Numbered from the stretch's first letter, positions 9,371-19,345 are shown. The stretch is DNA of 64,000 nt from Pectobacterium peruviense (GCF_002847345.1 NZ_LXFV01000001.1:186001-250000); one strand, 5' to 3'. A program made the numbers and translations. Notes: generated by a model from the sequence alone, not told the origin.

Positions 9371-9613
9371 ATGATTGCAGGTATGCCCGCGCTGACACAC
9401 AAGCAGCAACAAGATGCCGTAGAGCGCATTCAGGAATTGATGTCTGAGGGCATGAGTAGTGGACAGGCTATCGCGCTCGTCGCGGCAGAAATTCGCGAAA
9501 ACCATAAGGGTGGCAACGTCGCGATGATGTTTGACGAAGACGATGATGACATGGTTAATGATAGCGATGAAGAGCACCATTTTGACGATGGTGAAGAAGA
9601 GGAAGAACAGTAA
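9371..9613 (+). CDS. yoaH: UPF0181 family protein YoaH with long acidic tail
   Basis: An 80-residue protein of unknown function. The first 50 residues match E. coli YoaH (59 residues), including VERIQELM and [12 protein letters not shown]. The rest is a strongly acidic tail ([15 protein letters not shown] and a final EEEEEQ) longer than in E. coli. The start is ATG 9371 with AGGAA upstream; an open frame reaches back to 9317 but adds residues not found in the family. Divergent from pabB across 130 bp. Confidence 0.9.
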   Translation: MIAGMPALTHKQQQDAVERIQELMSEGMSSGQAIALVAAEIRENHKGGNVAMMFDEDDDDMVNDSDEEHHFDDGEEEEEQ

Positions 9614-9642
9614 GCGCGCTTCCCCTGCAAGACGTTGGTGGT

Positions 9643-9987
9643 TTATACCGCCGCGATTGCTTTTATTTCGACTTTAAATTTCGGATGCATCAACTTCGCC
9701 TGCACGGTGCAGCGTACAGGCGCGCTGCCAGCCACGACCCAGGCATCCCACGCGGCGTTCATCGCGGAAAAATCATCGGCATCGGCGAGAAAGATCGTCA
9801 CGTCCAGCAGCTTGCTCTTATCCGTTCCCGCCTGTTTTAGGATCGCATCTATCGCGCTCAGCGCGTTTTCCGTCTGCGACTGAGCATCGTCATCCAGATT
9901 CTCCGGCACGCTGGTGTAATAGAGCGTGTTGTTGTGGATGACAGCATCTGACCAGCGTGCTTCAGGATTAATTCGTGTGATCGCCAT
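9643..9987 (-). CDS. yoaB: RidA/YjgF/RutC-family protein YoaB
   Basis: A 114-residue member of the RidA superfamily of small trimeric proteins. RidA itself deaminates reactive enamine/imine intermediates. The C-terminal PVRCTVQAKLMHPKFKVEI carries the Arg typical of the RidA active-site cleft. Nearly collinear with E. coli YoaB. It converges on yoaH with 29 bp between and is divergent from yoaA, matching E. coli gene order. The specific substrate is unknown. Confidence 0.93.
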   Translation of the reverse strand: MAITRINPEARWSDAVIHNNTLYYTSVPENLDDDAQSQTENALSAIDAILKQAGTDKSKLLDVTIFLADADDFSAMNAAWDAWVVAGSAPVRCTVQAKLMHPKFKVEIKAIAAV

Positions 9988-10182
9988 GGGTGAGGTTTCT
10001 CCTAACGTAATAAAAGCGAATCGCCAAGCCTAACACAGTAGGTGCTGGCACGTGTTCCTGATTTAGGGTGGTAGCGGCGGGTGACTCTTGGCATAATCAG
10101 CGCGATATTTTGCCGCGACCTGAAACGGTTAGGGGCTTATAGATTTTATAAATAAAGCATTCCTTTGAAAAAGAGAGCAGGC

Positions 10183-12102
10183 GTGACGAACGATCGGGTA
10201 ATCGATGATTTTGCTAATGACGGCGCGCTGGCGAAAGCGATCACGGGCTTCAAGCCTCGTGAACCACAGCGGCAGATGGCGCAGGCTGTCATGCGGGCCA
10301 TTGACGACAAAACGGCGCTGGTGGTGGAAGCAGGAACCGGAACGGGTAAAACCTATGCTTACCTTGCGCCTGCGTTGCGTTCAGATAAAAAAGTCATCAT
10401 TTCTACCGGGTCGAAAGCGCTACAGGATCAGCTCTATAGCCGTGATTTGCCGACGATTGCACAGGCGCTCAAGTACAAAGGCAAATTAGCGCTGTTGAAA
10501 GGCCGCTCGAACTATCTCTGTCTGGAACGGCTTGAACAGCAATCGCTGGGGGGCGGTGATTTACCCGGCGAAACGCTGAGCGAACTAGTCAGGCTGCGCG
10601 GTTGGTCGTCGGAAACAAAGGAAGGCGATGTTACGACCTGTGCAGGCGTGGCAGAAGACAGCGCGATTTGGCCATTAGTGACCAGCACCAACGATAACTG
10701 TCTGGGCAGCGACTGTCCGCATTATAAAGAATGCTTCGTAGTGAAGGCGCGGCGCAAAGCGATGGATGCCGATATCGTGGTGGTCAACCATCATCTTTAT
10801 CTGGCTGACATGGTGGTGAAGGAGACGGGCTTTGCGGAGCTGATTCCTGAAAGCGATGTCGTTATTTTCGATGAAGCCCATCAGATACCCGATATCGCCA
10901 GCCAATATTTTGGCCAACAGCTTTCCAGCCGCCAACTGCTGGATCTGGCAAAAGACATCATCATTGCCTACCGCACCGAGGTACGTGATGCCTCTCAACT
11001 ACAAAAAAGCGCCGATCGCCTGACGCAAAGTACGCAGGACTTCCGGCTAGCGCTGGGCGATCCGGGGTTTCGCGGCAATCTCCGCGATGTGCTTGAGCAG
11101 CCGTCGCTTCAGCGTGCGTTACTGTTGCTGGATGATGCACTGGAGCTGTGTTACGACGTCGCGAAACTGTCGCTCGGGCGTTCTGCGCTGCTGGATATTG
11201 CCTTTGAACGTGCCACTCTTTACCGCAACCGTCTGAAACGACTGAAAGACGTCCAGTTGCCGGGTTATAGCTACTGGTATGAATGCAATTCGCGTCATTT
11301 CGTGTTGGCGCTGACACCGTTGTCCGTCGCCGATCGCTTTCGTGAATTGATCAAAGATAAGCCCGCAGCCTGGGTGTTTACCTCTGCGACGCTGTCTGTT
11401 AACGATCAACTCTTTCACTTCACCGATAGGCTGGGTTTGGATAACGCCAAGACGCTCCTGTTACCCAGCCCGTTTGATTACGCCAATCAGGCACTGCTCT
11501 GCGTTCCTCGTAACCTGCCGGAAACTAATCGTCCCGGTGCGGCGAAAAGGCTGGCAGCAATGCTGCGGCCGTTGATTGAAGCGAATCAGGGACGCTGCTT
11601 TATGCTGTGCACCTCGCACCAAATGATGCGCGATTTGGCTGCCGAATTCCGTGCCTCGCTGACGCTACCGGTGCTGTTGCAGGGGGAAACCGGCAAAGCA
11701 CAGTTGCTATCGCAGTTTGTATCGGCGGGGAATGCCTTGCTGGTGGCGACGAGCAGCTTCTGGGAAGGCGTGGATGTGCGCGGCGATACGCTCTCTTGCG
11801 TCATTATCGATAAATTGCCGTTTACCTCACCGGACGATCCGCTGTTGAAGGCGCGCATAGAAGACTGTCGCCTGCGCGGCGGTGAACCGTTCGACGATGT
11901 GCAGGTTCCTGATGCGGTGATTACCTTGAAACAAGGCGTGGGGCGTCTCATCCGTGATGTTGAGGATCGTGGCGTGATTGTGATTTGCGATAATCGGTTG
12001 GTGATGCGGCCGTACGGCGCAGTGTTTCTTAACAGCTTACCGCCGACACCGCGTACCCGTGATATTCAGCAAGCGATTACTTTCCTGACGCGTAACACAT
12101 AA
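10183..12102 (+). CDS. yoaA: DinG/XPD-family ATP-dependent DNA helicase YoaA
   Basis: Superfamily 2, XPD-like iron-sulfur helicase linked in E. coli to DNA damage tolerance with HolC. Visible: Walker A GTGTGKT (51-57), four cysteines of the 4Fe-4S domain (about 113, 173, 178, 184), DEAH box (230-233), and C-terminal helicase motifs GVDVRGDTLS and QGVGRLIRD. I use the GTG at 10183 (639 residues) because E. coli YoaA (636) starts equivalently. A TTG at 10165 would add six residues. Divergent from yoaB. Confidence 0.95.
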   Translation: MTNDRVIDDFANDGALAKAITGFKPREPQRQMAQAVMRAIDDKTALVVEAGTGTGKTYAYLAPALRSDKKVIISTGSKALQDQLYSRDLPTIAQALKYKGKLALLKGRSNYLCLERLEQQSLGGGDLPGETLSELVRLRGWSSETKEGDVTTCAGVAEDSAIWPLVTSTNDNCLGSDCPHYKECFVVKARRKAMDADIVVVNHHLYLADMVVKETGFAELIPESDVVIFDEAHQIPDIASQYFGQQLSSRQLLDLAKDIIIAYRTEVRDASQLQKSADRLTQSTQDFRLALGDPGFRGNLRDVLEQPSLQRALLLLDDALELCYDVAKLSLGRSALLDIAFERATLYRNRLKRLKDVQLPGYSYWYECNSRHFVLALTPLSVADRFRELIKDKPAAWVFTSATLSVNDQLFHFTDRLGLDNAKTLLLPSPFDYANQALLCVPRNLPETNRPGAAKRLAAMLRPLIEANQGRCFMLCTSHQMMRDLAAEFRASLTLPVLLQGETGKAQLLSQFVSAGNALLVATSSFWEGVDVRGDTLSCVIIDKLPFTSPDDPLLKARIEDCRLRGGEPFDDVQVPDAVITLKQGVGRLIRDVEDRGVIVICDNRLVMRPYGAVFLNSLPPTPRTRDIQQAITFLTRNT

Positions 12103-12216
12103 TCCCCGCTGACGATTGCCGTATGGCCTGACCGATGGTGGGAAGGGCTGCGGCACGGCAGGGGCTTATGCTATGATACGGGTTATTAAGATTTATTTAT
12201 CCTGCCTGAGGTTGGC

Positions 12217-12918
12217 ATGTCTACGCGAATTCTAGCGCTTGATACCGCAACGGAAGCCTGTTCCGTCGCACTCTGGAATGAAGGTGAAATTCATTCTCTG
12301 TTCGAAATTTGTCCCCGTGAACACACACAACGTATTCTGCCGATGGTTCAGCAAGTGCTGGCTGACTGCGGCCTGGCGCTCAAGGATCTTGATGTACTGG
12401 CCTTTGGTCAGGGGCCAGGAAGTTTTACCGGTGTGCGGATTGGTATTGGTATTGCGCAAGGGCTGGCGCTGGGGGCGGATTTACCGCTGCTCGGTGTCTC
12501 GTCACTGGCGGCCATGGCGCAGGGCGCTTTCCGCCTGACGCAGGCGACGCAAGTGCTGGCTGCTATTGATGCGCGGATGGGAGAAGTGTACTGGGGCTGT
12601 TATCAGCGTGACGCTGACGGCGGCTGGCAGGGGGAATCCGAAGAGGCCGTATTAAAACCTGAACAGGTGCAGGCGTTAACTGCCGCGCTGTCAGGCGAAT
12701 GGGTCACGGTAGGAACTGGGTGGGAAACCTACCCTGAGCTGGTCAATCATTCCTCGCTGGTGTTAGCGAAAGGTGACGTGCTGTTGCCACAGGCGCAGGA
12801 CATGTTGCCGCTGGCCTGTCAGCTATGGCACGCAGGAAAAGCAGTCAGCGTTGAAAATGCGCAACCGCGTTATCTGCGCAATGAAGTGACCTGGAAAAAA
12901 CTGCCTGGCCGCGAGTAG
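12217..12918 (+). CDS. tsaB: tRNA t6A biosynthesis protein TsaB
   Basis: A 233-residue ASKHA-fold partner of TsaD in the TsaBDE complex that transfers threonylcarbamoyl to A37 of ANN-decoding tRNAs. N-terminal [15 protein letters not shown] and [17 protein letters not shown] are family signatures; it lacks the TsaD metal-binding His residues. GAGG precedes the ATG. Follows yoaA on the same strand (114 bp) and precedes yeaY, as in E. coli. Old name yeaZ. Confidence 0.97.
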   Translation: MSTRILALDTATEACSVALWNEGEIHSLFEICPREHTQRILPMVQQVLADCGLALKDLDVLAFGQGPGSFTGVRIGIGIAQGLALGADLPLLGVSSLAAMAQGAFRLTQATQVLAAIDARMGEVYWGCYQRDADGGWQGESEEAVLKPEQVQALTAALSGEWVTVGTGWETYPELVNHSSLVLAKGDVLLPQAQDMLPLACQLWHAGKAVSVENAQPRYLRNEVTWKKLPGRE

Positions 12919-13016
12919 CTAAAACGCACATTTTTCATAAAGTATAACGGGAATAAACAGCAACTTATTCGATGCTGAGCAGTCTAACGATCAGATATCT
13001 GAAGAGGGGTTGTGCC

Positions 13017-13646
13017 ATGCGTGTACAGATAAAAAGTATGCAAATGAAAAGTCTGCATCTGAATCAGAAAAAAGCACGCCTCTGTATGGTGGCGGCGACA
13101 GCGCTGCTGCTTTCAGGTTGTGTCACGGTGCCGGATGCCATCAAAGGCACGTCGCCAACGCCGCAGGACGATCTCGTTCGTGTGATGAATGCGCCGCAGA
13201 TTTATGTCGGGCAGGAATCTCGCTTTGGCGGACGGGTAGTCAGCATCCGCAATGACGTGAATAAAACGCGCCTTGAGATAGCCAGTATGCCGCTAGATAG
13301 CGGGGCGAAACCACGGCTGGATATGCCGTCAGAAGGGCGCTTTATTGCCTATGTGAATCGCTTTCTGGAACCCGTCGATTTTAAAGACCAACTGGTAACC
13401 GTTGTTGGGCCGATTACTGGTACCGAACAGGGGGCTATCGGTGATAAACCCTATCGCTATGTTGTGATCGATGCGCAAGGCTACAAACGCTGGAATGTCG
13501 TGCAGCGTCTGATGGTGCCGCCCGGTGGTTATGGCTATGGGCCGTGGGGATGGCGCGCGGGTTACGGCTACGGTTGGGGCCCCGGATGGGGATTTGACGG
13601 CGGTTGGCACGGTCCGGCACGGATTGAGAATATCGTGACAGAATAA
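13017..13646 (+). CDS. yeaY: Slp-family outer membrane lipoprotein YeaY
   Basis: A 209-residue lipoprotein with a basic N-region and lipobox LLLSGC, acylated at Cys35. The Slp-like domain follows ([20 protein letters not shown], then VTVVGPITG). The last 45 residues are rich in Gly, Tyr and Trp ([16 protein letters not shown]) and may be flexible or aromatic-stacking. Function unknown; relatives are stationary-phase outer membrane lipoproteins. The start is ATG 13017 with GAGGGG eight bases upstream; the open frame back to 12972 is not supported. Confidence 0.92.
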   Translation: MRVQIKSMQMKSLHLNQKKARLCMVAATALLLSGCVTVPDAIKGTSPTPQDDLVRVMNAPQIYVGQESRFGGRVVSIRNDVNKTRLEIASMPLDSGAKPRLDMPSEGRFIAYVNRFLEPVDFKDQLVTVVGPITGTEQGAIGDKPYRYVVIDAQGYKRWNVVQRLMVPPGGYGYGPWGWRAGYGYGWGPGWGFDGGWHGPARIENIVTE

Positions 13647-13648
13647 GA

Positions 13649-13770
13649 ATAGGGCTATTTTACTTGTCATTTTGAACCTGGGCAGTGCTCAAAATCCTCA
13701 CGTACTACGTGTACGCTCCGGTTTTTCCGCGCTGTCCGTGTCCAAACTGACTGCGCCAATAACGCCCTAT
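13649..13770. repeat. putative intergenic repeat with short terminal inverted repeats
   Basis: A 122-bp stretch directly after yeaY bounded by ATAGGGC (13649-13655) and GCCCTAT (13764-13770). Inside is CGTAC-TACGT-GTACG. The sequence is non-coding and distinct from ERIC. I believe similar blocks occur between genes of related genomes, but that is memory and not tested here. Confidence 0.4.
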
Positions 13771-13808
13771 GGGGTAGGCTCTAAAATTATTTTGTTGGAC
13801 ATAAAGAG

Positions 13809-13839
13809 ATCAGGCGACGCAGGTCGCCTGATTTTTTTT
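13809..13839 (+). terminator. rho-independent terminator after yeaY
   Basis: Perfect 10-bp stem ATCAGGCGAC / GTCGCCTGAT with a 4-base loop, followed by eight T residues. It ends transcripts from tsaB-yeaY before fadD. Confidence 0.9.
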
Positions 13840-13893
13840 GAATAAAGAATAAATTAGTGATCGTTCTCGCAACCTTAACATTGTTTGTTAGCT

Positions 13894-13910
13894 AACTGGT
13901 AGGCTGAGTT
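13894..13910. promoter_or_regulatory. FadR operator in the fadD promoter
   Basis: AACTGGTAGGCTGAGTT matches the FadR operator pattern (ANCTGGT core followed by a GAGTT half) and closely resembles the E. coli fadD operator. It sits 75 bp upstream of the fadD start. fadR is encoded at 24576-25295, so acyl-CoA-relieved repression is expected. Confidence 0.75.
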
Positions 13911-13984
13911 AAAATTATGTTAATAACAATATGCCTCTGAGGGCGACGACGATGCCACTAAAAAAATATCTCGGGAGTGACGTC

Positions 13985-15670
13985 TTGGAAAAAATTTGGT
14001 TATCACGCTATCCGGCGGACGTACCTGCGGAAATTGACCCGGATCGCTATTCGTCATTGATTGACATGTTTGAAAATAACGTGAGGCGTTATGCCGATCG
14101 ACCTGCATTCATCAACATGGGTGAGGTGATGACGTTTCGCAAGTTGGAAGAGCGGAGCCGGGCGTTTGCGGCCTATCTGCAAAATCAGCTTAAATTGCAG
14201 AAAGGCGATCGCGTGGCGTTGATGATGCCCAACCTGCTGCAATACCCCGTTGCGCTGTTTGGTGTGTTGCGTGCGGGTATGGTGGTCGTCAACGTTAACC
14301 CGCTGTACACGCCACGGGAACTGGAACATCAGCTAAAAGATAGCGGGGCCAGCACGATTGTTATTGTGTCTAACTTTGCGCATACGCTGGAAAAAGTCGT
14401 TCATAACACGGCGGTGAAACACGTTATCCTGACCCGCATGGGCGACCAGCTATCCACGGCAAAAGGCACGTTAGTTAACTTTGTCGTGAAATACATTAAG
14501 CGACTGGTGCCCAAATACCATCTGCCGGATGCAATATCATTTCGTCGCGTGTTACAGGAAGGGCGACGTCAGCAGTACGTTCGGCCTGACATCATCAATA
14601 GCGATCTCGCCTTTCTGCAATATACTGGCGGTACTACAGGCGTGGCGAAAGGTGCCATGCTCACGCACCGCAATATGCAGGCGAATGTGGCACAGTGTCT
14701 TGCCGCTTATGGCCCGGTGTTGAAGGAAGGGAATGAATGGGTGGTCACGGCGTTGCCGCTGTACCATATTTTTGCTTTGACGGCTAACTGTCTGCTGTTC
14801 TTTGAGCTGGGTGGACAGAATCTGCTGATCACCAATCCCCGAGATATCCCCGCAGTGGTAAAAGAACTGAAACAGTATCCTTTTACTGCGATTACGGGCG
14901 TCAATACGTTGTTTAATGCGTTGTTAAATAATAAAGAATTCCATGAACTTGATTTCTCTACACTGCGATTATCCGTTGGCGGAGGCGCGTCAGTGCAACG
15001 GGCCGTAGCGGAACGCTGGGAGAAACTAACGGGTAAACATCTGCTTGAGGGCTATGGGTTAACAGAAAGTTCCCCTCTGGTGGCCGTGAACCCCTACGAT
15101 CTCAAGCATTACAGCGGCAGCATCGGGCTGCCCGTGGCATCAACGGATGTCAGAATCATTGACGATAACGGCAACGATGTGGGGCCGGGCGAATCCGGTG
15201 AACTGTGGGTGCGCGGGCCGCAGGTGATGTTAGGGTATTGGCAGCAGCCTGCCGCCACGGATGACGTATTAAAAGACGGCTGGCTGGCGACAGGTGACAT
15301 TGTCACGGCTGATGACGAAGGATTTCTGCGGGTGATCGACCGCAAAAAAGACATGATTCTGGTTTCCGGTTTTAACGTCTATCCGACGGAGATTGAAGAC
15401 GTGATCAGCCGTCATCCAAAAGTCTCCGAGTCGGCGGTGATAGGGGTCGAGAATGAGGTATCCGGTGAGGCGGTAAAAGCCTTTGTAGTCAGACGCGATA
15501 ACTCGTTAACGAAAGAGGAACTTATTACGCACTGTCGCCGTAATCTTACAGGCTATAAAGTGCCGAAAGAGATCGAATTCTGTGACGATCTGCCAAAATC
15601 TAACGTCGGGAAAATTCTGCGTCGTGAATTACGTGACGATAAGACGGCAAAGAAAGACGCTGCCGCCTGA
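13985..15670 (+). CDS. fadD: long-chain fatty acid-CoA ligase
   Basis: Peripheral inner membrane enzyme that activates exogenous long-chain fatty acids to acyl-CoA for beta-oxidation and for FadR signalling. The AMP-binding P-loop [11 protein letters not shown] starts at residue 213, as in E. coli. Later motifs are [30 protein letters not shown] and the C-terminal [16 protein letters not shown] at 13985 is chosen: it gives 561 residues, identical to E. coli FadD, which also starts with TTG, and GGGAG lies about eight bases upstream. ATG codons at 13931 and 13952 are in frame but add non-conserved residues. Confidence 0.96.
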   Translation: MEKIWLSRYPADVPAEIDPDRYSSLIDMFENNVRRYADRPAFINMGEVMTFRKLEERSRAFAAYLQNQLKLQKGDRVALMMPNLLQYPVALFGVLRAGMVVVNVNPLYTPRELEHQLKDSGASTIVIVSNFAHTLEKVVHNTAVKHVILTRMGDQLSTAKGTLVNFVVKYIKRLVPKYHLPDAISFRRVLQEGRRQQYVRPDIINSDLAFLQYTGGTTGVAKGAMLTHRNMQANVAQCLAAYGPVLKEGNEWVVTALPLYHIFALTANCLLFFELGGQNLLITNPRDIPAVVKELKQYPFTAITGVNTLFNALLNNKEFHELDFSTLRLSVGGGASVQRAVAERWEKLTGKHLLEGYGLTESSPLVAVNPYDLKHYSGSIGLPVASTDVRIIDDNGNDVGPGESGELWVRGPQVMLGYWQQPAATDDVLKDGWLATGDIVTADDEGFLRVIDRKKDMILVSGFNVYPTEIEDVISRHPKVSESAVIGVENEVSGEAVKAFVVRRDNSLTKEELITHCRRNLTGYKVPKEIEFCDDLPKSNVGKILRRELRDDKTAKKDAAA

Positions 15671-15728
15671 CGATTTTCCGCGAAAAACGACTGCCAGAGA
15701 GAGAGGCAGGACGCGATATGATGTTTTC

Positions 15729-15755
15729 ACGCCGGTTTATCCGGCGTTCTTTTTT
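15729..15755 (+). terminator. terminator after fadD
   Basis: Stem ACGCCGG / CCGGCGT with loop TTTAT, followed by TCTTTTTT. It separates fadD from rnd. In E. coli the small RNA SroD maps to this 3' end; whether one is made here is unknown. Confidence 0.85.
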
Positions 15756-15813
15756 ATGGCGATATGGATTTGACCCAGAACCGTAAAGTAAAAACAACCA
15801 AGAGAATGACGTT

Positions 15814-16938
15814 TTGAATTATCAGTTGATCACTTCCGACATCGGGTTACAACAGGTTTGCTCTCAGGCGCGACGCTTTCCGCAGGTGGCATTGGACACG
15901 GAGTTCGTCAGAACCCGCACGTATTACCCGCAATTAGGGTTGATTCAATTGTATGACGGCGAACAGCTTTCACTTATCGACCCGTTAACAATTACAGACT
16001 GGGCACCCTTTCAGGCGTTACTGCGTGACGAGCAGGTCACTAAATTCCTTCATGCAGGCAGCGAAGATCTGGAGGTGTTTCTCAATACGTTTGGAACATT
16101 GCCGACGCCTTTCATTGACACTCAGATTCTGGCCGCATTTTTGGGTAAGCCGCTTTCTTATGGTTTCGCTGCGCTGGTGGCTGACTACATGGGCGTATCG
16201 CTGGATAAAAGCGAGTCGAGAACGGACTGGCTTGCCCGACCGCTGAGCGAAAAGCAGTGTGACTATGCCGCTGCCGATGTGTTCTACCTGCTGCCGATGG
16301 CCATTCAACTGGTGGCAGATACGGAAACCGCAGGGTGGATGAACGCCGCGCTGGACGAATGTCTCCTGCTCTGTCAGCGTAAACAGGCTATTTTAGCCCC
16401 GGAGCTGGCCTATCGTGAATTTGGCAATGCCTGGCAGCTACGTGGCCGGAATCTGGCTTGCCTTCAGCGTCTGGCTGAGTGGCGTTTGCGCAAAGCGCGT
16501 GAGCGGGACAGCGCGGTGAATTTTGTCGTACGTGAAGAGAACCTCTTGCAGGTAGCGCGCTGTCTGCCTTCTTCGCTGGGAGAGTTAAGTTCACTAGGGC
16601 TGAGCGGCCCAGAGATCCGCTACCACGGGAAAACGTTGCTGGATTGTGTGGCGCAGACAGAAGGTATCTCTGACGCGGATTGTCCTCCGCCAGTGATTAA
16701 TTTGGTCGACTATCCCGGCTATAAAAAAGCGTTTAAAGATATCAAGGCATTGGTGCAGCGCGCGAGCGAGCAGAGTGGACTATCCGCCGAATTGTTGGCA
16801 TCACGTCGCCAAATTAATCGCCTGCTGAACTGGCACTGGAAATTAACGGGGCAAGATGCGAGTACGCCGGAAATGTTGTCCGGCTGGCGTGGGCAGCTAT
16901 ATGGCGCTGAGCTGCGTGAAATTGTGCAGAGCTATTAA
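15814..16938 (+). CDS. rnd: ribonuclease D
   Basis: A 374-residue 3'-5' exoribonuclease for tRNA 3' maturation. The DEDD exonuclease domain shows Asp28 and Glu30 in LDTEFVRTRTYYPQLGLIQL, Asp85 in HAGSEDLEVF, and the fourth Asp in QCDYAAADVFYLLP. A HRDC domain follows (about 210-290: LACLQRLAEWRLRKARERD). The start is TTG 15814, as the E. coli gene starts UUG; rare start codons are a known brake on rnd expression. It sits downstream of fadD, as in E. coli. Confidence 0.96.
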   Translation: MNYQLITSDIGLQQVCSQARRFPQVALDTEFVRTRTYYPQLGLIQLYDGEQLSLIDPLTITDWAPFQALLRDEQVTKFLHAGSEDLEVFLNTFGTLPTPFIDTQILAAFLGKPLSYGFAALVADYMGVSLDKSESRTDWLARPLSEKQCDYAAADVFYLLPMAIQLVADTETAGWMNAALDECLLLCQRKQAILAPELAYREFGNAWQLRGRNLACLQRLAEWRLRKARERDSAVNFVVREENLLQVARCLPSSLGELSSLGLSGPEIRYHGKTLLDCVAQTEGISDADCPPPVINLVDYPGYKKAFKDIKALVQRASEQSGLSAELLASRRQINRLLNWHWKLTGQDASTPEMLSGWRGQLYGAELREIVQSY

Positions 16939-17081
16939 TCACTGGGAAATGAGTATTCTCAATACGCCTTATTTGTTGTGATGCTTCAATTATGGAAATG
17001 CAGCAAATAGGGTGACGAGAATATGGCGAAAAAACAAAATAAGAGAAATATAACTGGCTAAATATACAGTTATATTGTGAA

Positions 17082-17116
17082 GCGAAACGCATGTGATTTG
17101 AAGTATGACGGGAATA
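17082..17116. repeat. solo ERIC terminal fragment
   Basis: The stretch ending TTGAAGTATGACGGGAATA closely matches the right end of the complete ERIC element at 32405-32673 (TTGAAGTATGACGGGTATA). No left end is visible nearby, so this is a remnant. It abuts the hairpin at 17118-17145. Confidence 0.6.
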
Positions 17117-17117
17117 G

Positions 17118-17145
17118 ATATCCCCTGCGTGAAAGCAGGGGATAT
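17118..17145. terminator. hairpin between convergent rnd and minE
   Basis: Perfect 11-bp stem ATATCCCCTGC / GCAGGGGATAT with loop GTGAAA, 13 bp past the minE stop. It lacks a strong T-run on either strand but is well placed to end both transcripts. Confidence 0.55.
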
Positions 17146-17158
17146 TACAGCAGAAAAA

Positions 17159-17428
17159 TCATTTAGGCGTTTCTTCCGCTTCCGGTAATGTAACGTTCAA
17201 CTCAAGCACGGAAATATCATCTCCTTTTTGCTCAAGTTGAACTGTCACCATCTCAGGATCAATCTGTACATATCTACAGATAACCTCAAGAATGTCTCGC
17301 TTTAATTGCGGCAGATAATGAGGCTCGTTATCACCCCGGCGTCGCTCCGCGACAATAATTTGCAGCCGTTCCTTGGCAATATTGGCTGTCGTTTTTTTGC
17401 GGGACAGAAAGAAGTCCAGTAAAGCCAT
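17159..17428 (-). CDS. minE: cell division topological specificity factor MinE
   Basis: An 89-residue protein that stimulates MinD ATPase and confines MinCD to the poles. The N-terminal [26 protein letters not shown] is the anti-MinCD and membrane-targeting segment; the C-terminal half gives topological specificity. Three bases separate it from minD, so minC-minD-minE are one operon. Confidence 0.97.
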   Translation of the reverse strand: MALLDFFLSRKKTTANIAKERLQIIVAERRRGDNEPHYLPQLKRDILEVICRYVQIDPEMVTVQLEQKGDDISVLELNVTLPEAEETPK

Positions 17429-17431
17429 AAT

Positions 17432-18244
17432 TTATCCCCCAAAAAGTCGTTTAAGGAAACCCTTCTTCTCTTCTTCAATAAAACGGAAAGGACGCTCTTC
17501 GCCAAGCAAGCGTTCAACGGTGTCTGCGTAGGCTTTACCCGCGTCAGCTTCAGCATCCAGAATCACGGGCTCGCCCTGGTTAGAGGCGCGAAGTACGGAT
17601 TGATCTTCAGGAATAACGCCAATCAGCGGAATCCGTAGGATCTCAAGAACATCTTCCATACTCAGCATGTCGCCGCGGCTCACCCGTCCTGGGTTGTAAC
17701 GCGTCAACAGCAAATGCTCTTTGATTGGGTCTTCAGAACGCTCCGCGCGACGTGATTTTGAGGACAGAATGCCCAGGATACGGTCGGAGTCGCGAACGGA
17801 AGAGACTTCTGGGTTGGTGGTGATAATCGCTTCGTCGGCGAAATAGAGCGCCATCAACGCACCTGTTTCAATCCCAGCTGGCGAATCACATACGACAAAA
17901 TCGAACTCCATATCGCCCAAGTCGTTGAGTATTTTTTCAACGCCTTCATGCGTTAACGCATCTTTATCACGCGTTTGTGATGCGGGCAGAATGTAGAGGT
18001 TGTCTGTTCTCTTATCTTTGATCAGCGCCTGATTCAGCGTGGCATCACCTTGAATGACGTTCACGAAGTCATAGACCACGCGACGTTCACATCCCATGAT
18101 CAGGTCGAGGTTACGCAGACCAATGTCAAAATCGATGACAACGGTCTTTTTTCCTTTCTGGGCTAAACCGGTAGCAATGGCCGCGCTTGATGTGGTCTTG
18201 CCAACGCCCCCTTTACCCGATGTAACAACAATGATGCGTGCCAT
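17432..18244 (-). CDS. minD: septum site-determining ATPase MinD
   Basis: A 270-residue ParA/MinD-type ATPase. Deviant Walker A SGKGGVGKTT near residues 9-18, switch region DSPAGIE, and a C-terminal amphipathic membrane helix (EEEKKGFLKRLFGG). It recruits MinC to the membrane and oscillates with MinE. Middle gene of minC-minD-minE; 20 bp follow minC. Confidence 0.98.
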   Translation of the reverse strand: MARIIVVTSGKGGVGKTTSSAAIATGLAQKGKKTVVIDFDIGLRNLDLIMGCERRVVYDFVNVIQGDATLNQALIKDKRTDNLYILPASQTRDKDALTHEGVEKILNDLGDMEFDFVVCDSPAGIETGALMALYFADEAIITTNPEVSSVRDSDRILGILSSKSRRAERSEDPIKEHLLLTRYNPGRVSRGDMLSMEDVLEILRIPLIGVIPEDQSVLRASNQGEPVILDAEADAGKAYADTVERLLGEERPFRFIEEEKKGFLKRLFGG

Positions 18245-18264
18245 AAATGTTTCCTTGGGAGATT

Positions 18265-18951
18265 CTAGTCTAGAGGTTTTATCGTTAAAACATTGTCCAG
18301 CTGGTTCAGGTTGATCCGCGCTGGCTGCCCAAAATATGCTTCCGGTATCTGGTCGCTTAGCCAGTAACGACCCGCGATAGAAACCAGTTCTGCGGCCAGA
18401 TGCGTACAGAATATCTGGCTCTGAACATCGCCAGAAACGCCTGCGAGGGCTCGGCCGCGCATCATGCCGTAAATATGAATATTGCCATCGGCAATCACCT
18501 CTGCCCCTGCGCTGACGCTGCCCATGACGATTAAGTCACAGTTCCGAGCGTAAATCTGTTGGCCGGAGCGAACAGGGGTGTTGATAATTTTCGTTTTCAC
18601 CGCAGCAGGAACGGCGGCGACGGGTTCGACTACCCGGCGTTGTGCTTTACCTTCGCTCAAGAGGGGAAGCCCCGCCTGTGCAATGATTTTCTTTAATGCG
18701 TCATCGGTACATCCGCTGACGCCAACGACATGCAGGCCCGTTGACGAAATAGCCTGCTGCAATTTTATCCAGTCGGTTTCCGCTGTTAATGCAGCAACAT
18801 TAATGACAACGGGGGCATTTTTCAGGAAAGCAGGCGCTTGCTCTATTTTTTCCTGTAGTGCCTGGTAAATTACCTCGGGTTGGGAATCATGCAAATGAAC
18901 AACCGATAAGGTAAAGCTGCTGCCTTTTAGCTCTATTGGCGTTTGTGACAT
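18265..18951 (-). CDS. minC: septum formation inhibitor MinC
   Basis: A 228-residue inhibitor of FtsZ assembly. The N-terminal FtsZ-interacting domain covers about 1-105; a linker is followed by the C-terminal beta-helix (about 125-225) with [20 protein letters not shown] and a Gly-rich segment that binds MinD and dimerises. First gene of the operon, divergent from ycgL across about 130 bp. Confidence 0.97.
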   Translation of the reverse strand: MSQTPIELKGSSFTLSVVHLHDSQPEVIYQALQEKIEQAPAFLKNAPVVINVAALTAETDWIKLQQAISSTGLHVVGVSGCTDDALKKIIAQAGLPLLSEGKAQRRVVEPVAAVPAAVKTKIINTPVRSGQQIYARNCDLIVMGSVSAGAEVIADGNIHIYGMMRGRALAGVSGDVQSQIFCTHLAAELVSIAGRYWLSDQIPEAYFGQPARINLNQLDNVLTIKPLD

Positions 18952-19087
18952 CTATCCTGACTCAGTTTCAGCATCTTTTAATCCCTAGAGTAACATTTAA
19001 GGCATGATATTCCAGAGCGCTGTAAGCATGTTATAGTCACAATTATATACAGGCAAGATGGCATTCCCATCAAATAGAGTAAAAAAA

Positions 19088-19345
19088 ATGTTTTGTGTGA
19101 TCTATCGAAGTGCGAAACGCGATCAGACCTATCTTTATGTTGAAAAAAAAGACGATTTCTCACGTGTGCCGGAAGAATTAATGAAAAGCTTTGGCACGCC
19201 GCAGCTAGCGATGCTCTTACCGTTGAATGGACGTAAAAAACTGGCGAATGCCGATATAGAAAAAGTGAAACTGGCGCTACAGGAACAAGGTTTTTATCTG
19301 CAAGTTCCACCTCCGATCGAGAGCTTATTAAACACGCCCGTGTAA
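19088..19345 (+). CDS. ycgL: YcgL domain protein
   Basis: A small conserved gammaproteobacterial protein of unknown function; 85 residues from the conserved start [30 protein letters not shown] and [17 protein letters not shown] also match E. coli YcgL. An in-frame ATG at 19058 (with AGGCAAG just upstream) would add ten residues. I favour 19088 because conservation begins there, but the ribosome site is weak. Divergent from minC. Confidence 0.88.
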   Translation: MFCVIYRSAKRDQTYLYVEKKDDFSRVPEELMKSFGTPQLAMLLPLNGRKKLANADIEKVKLALQEQGFYLQVPPPIESLLNTPV

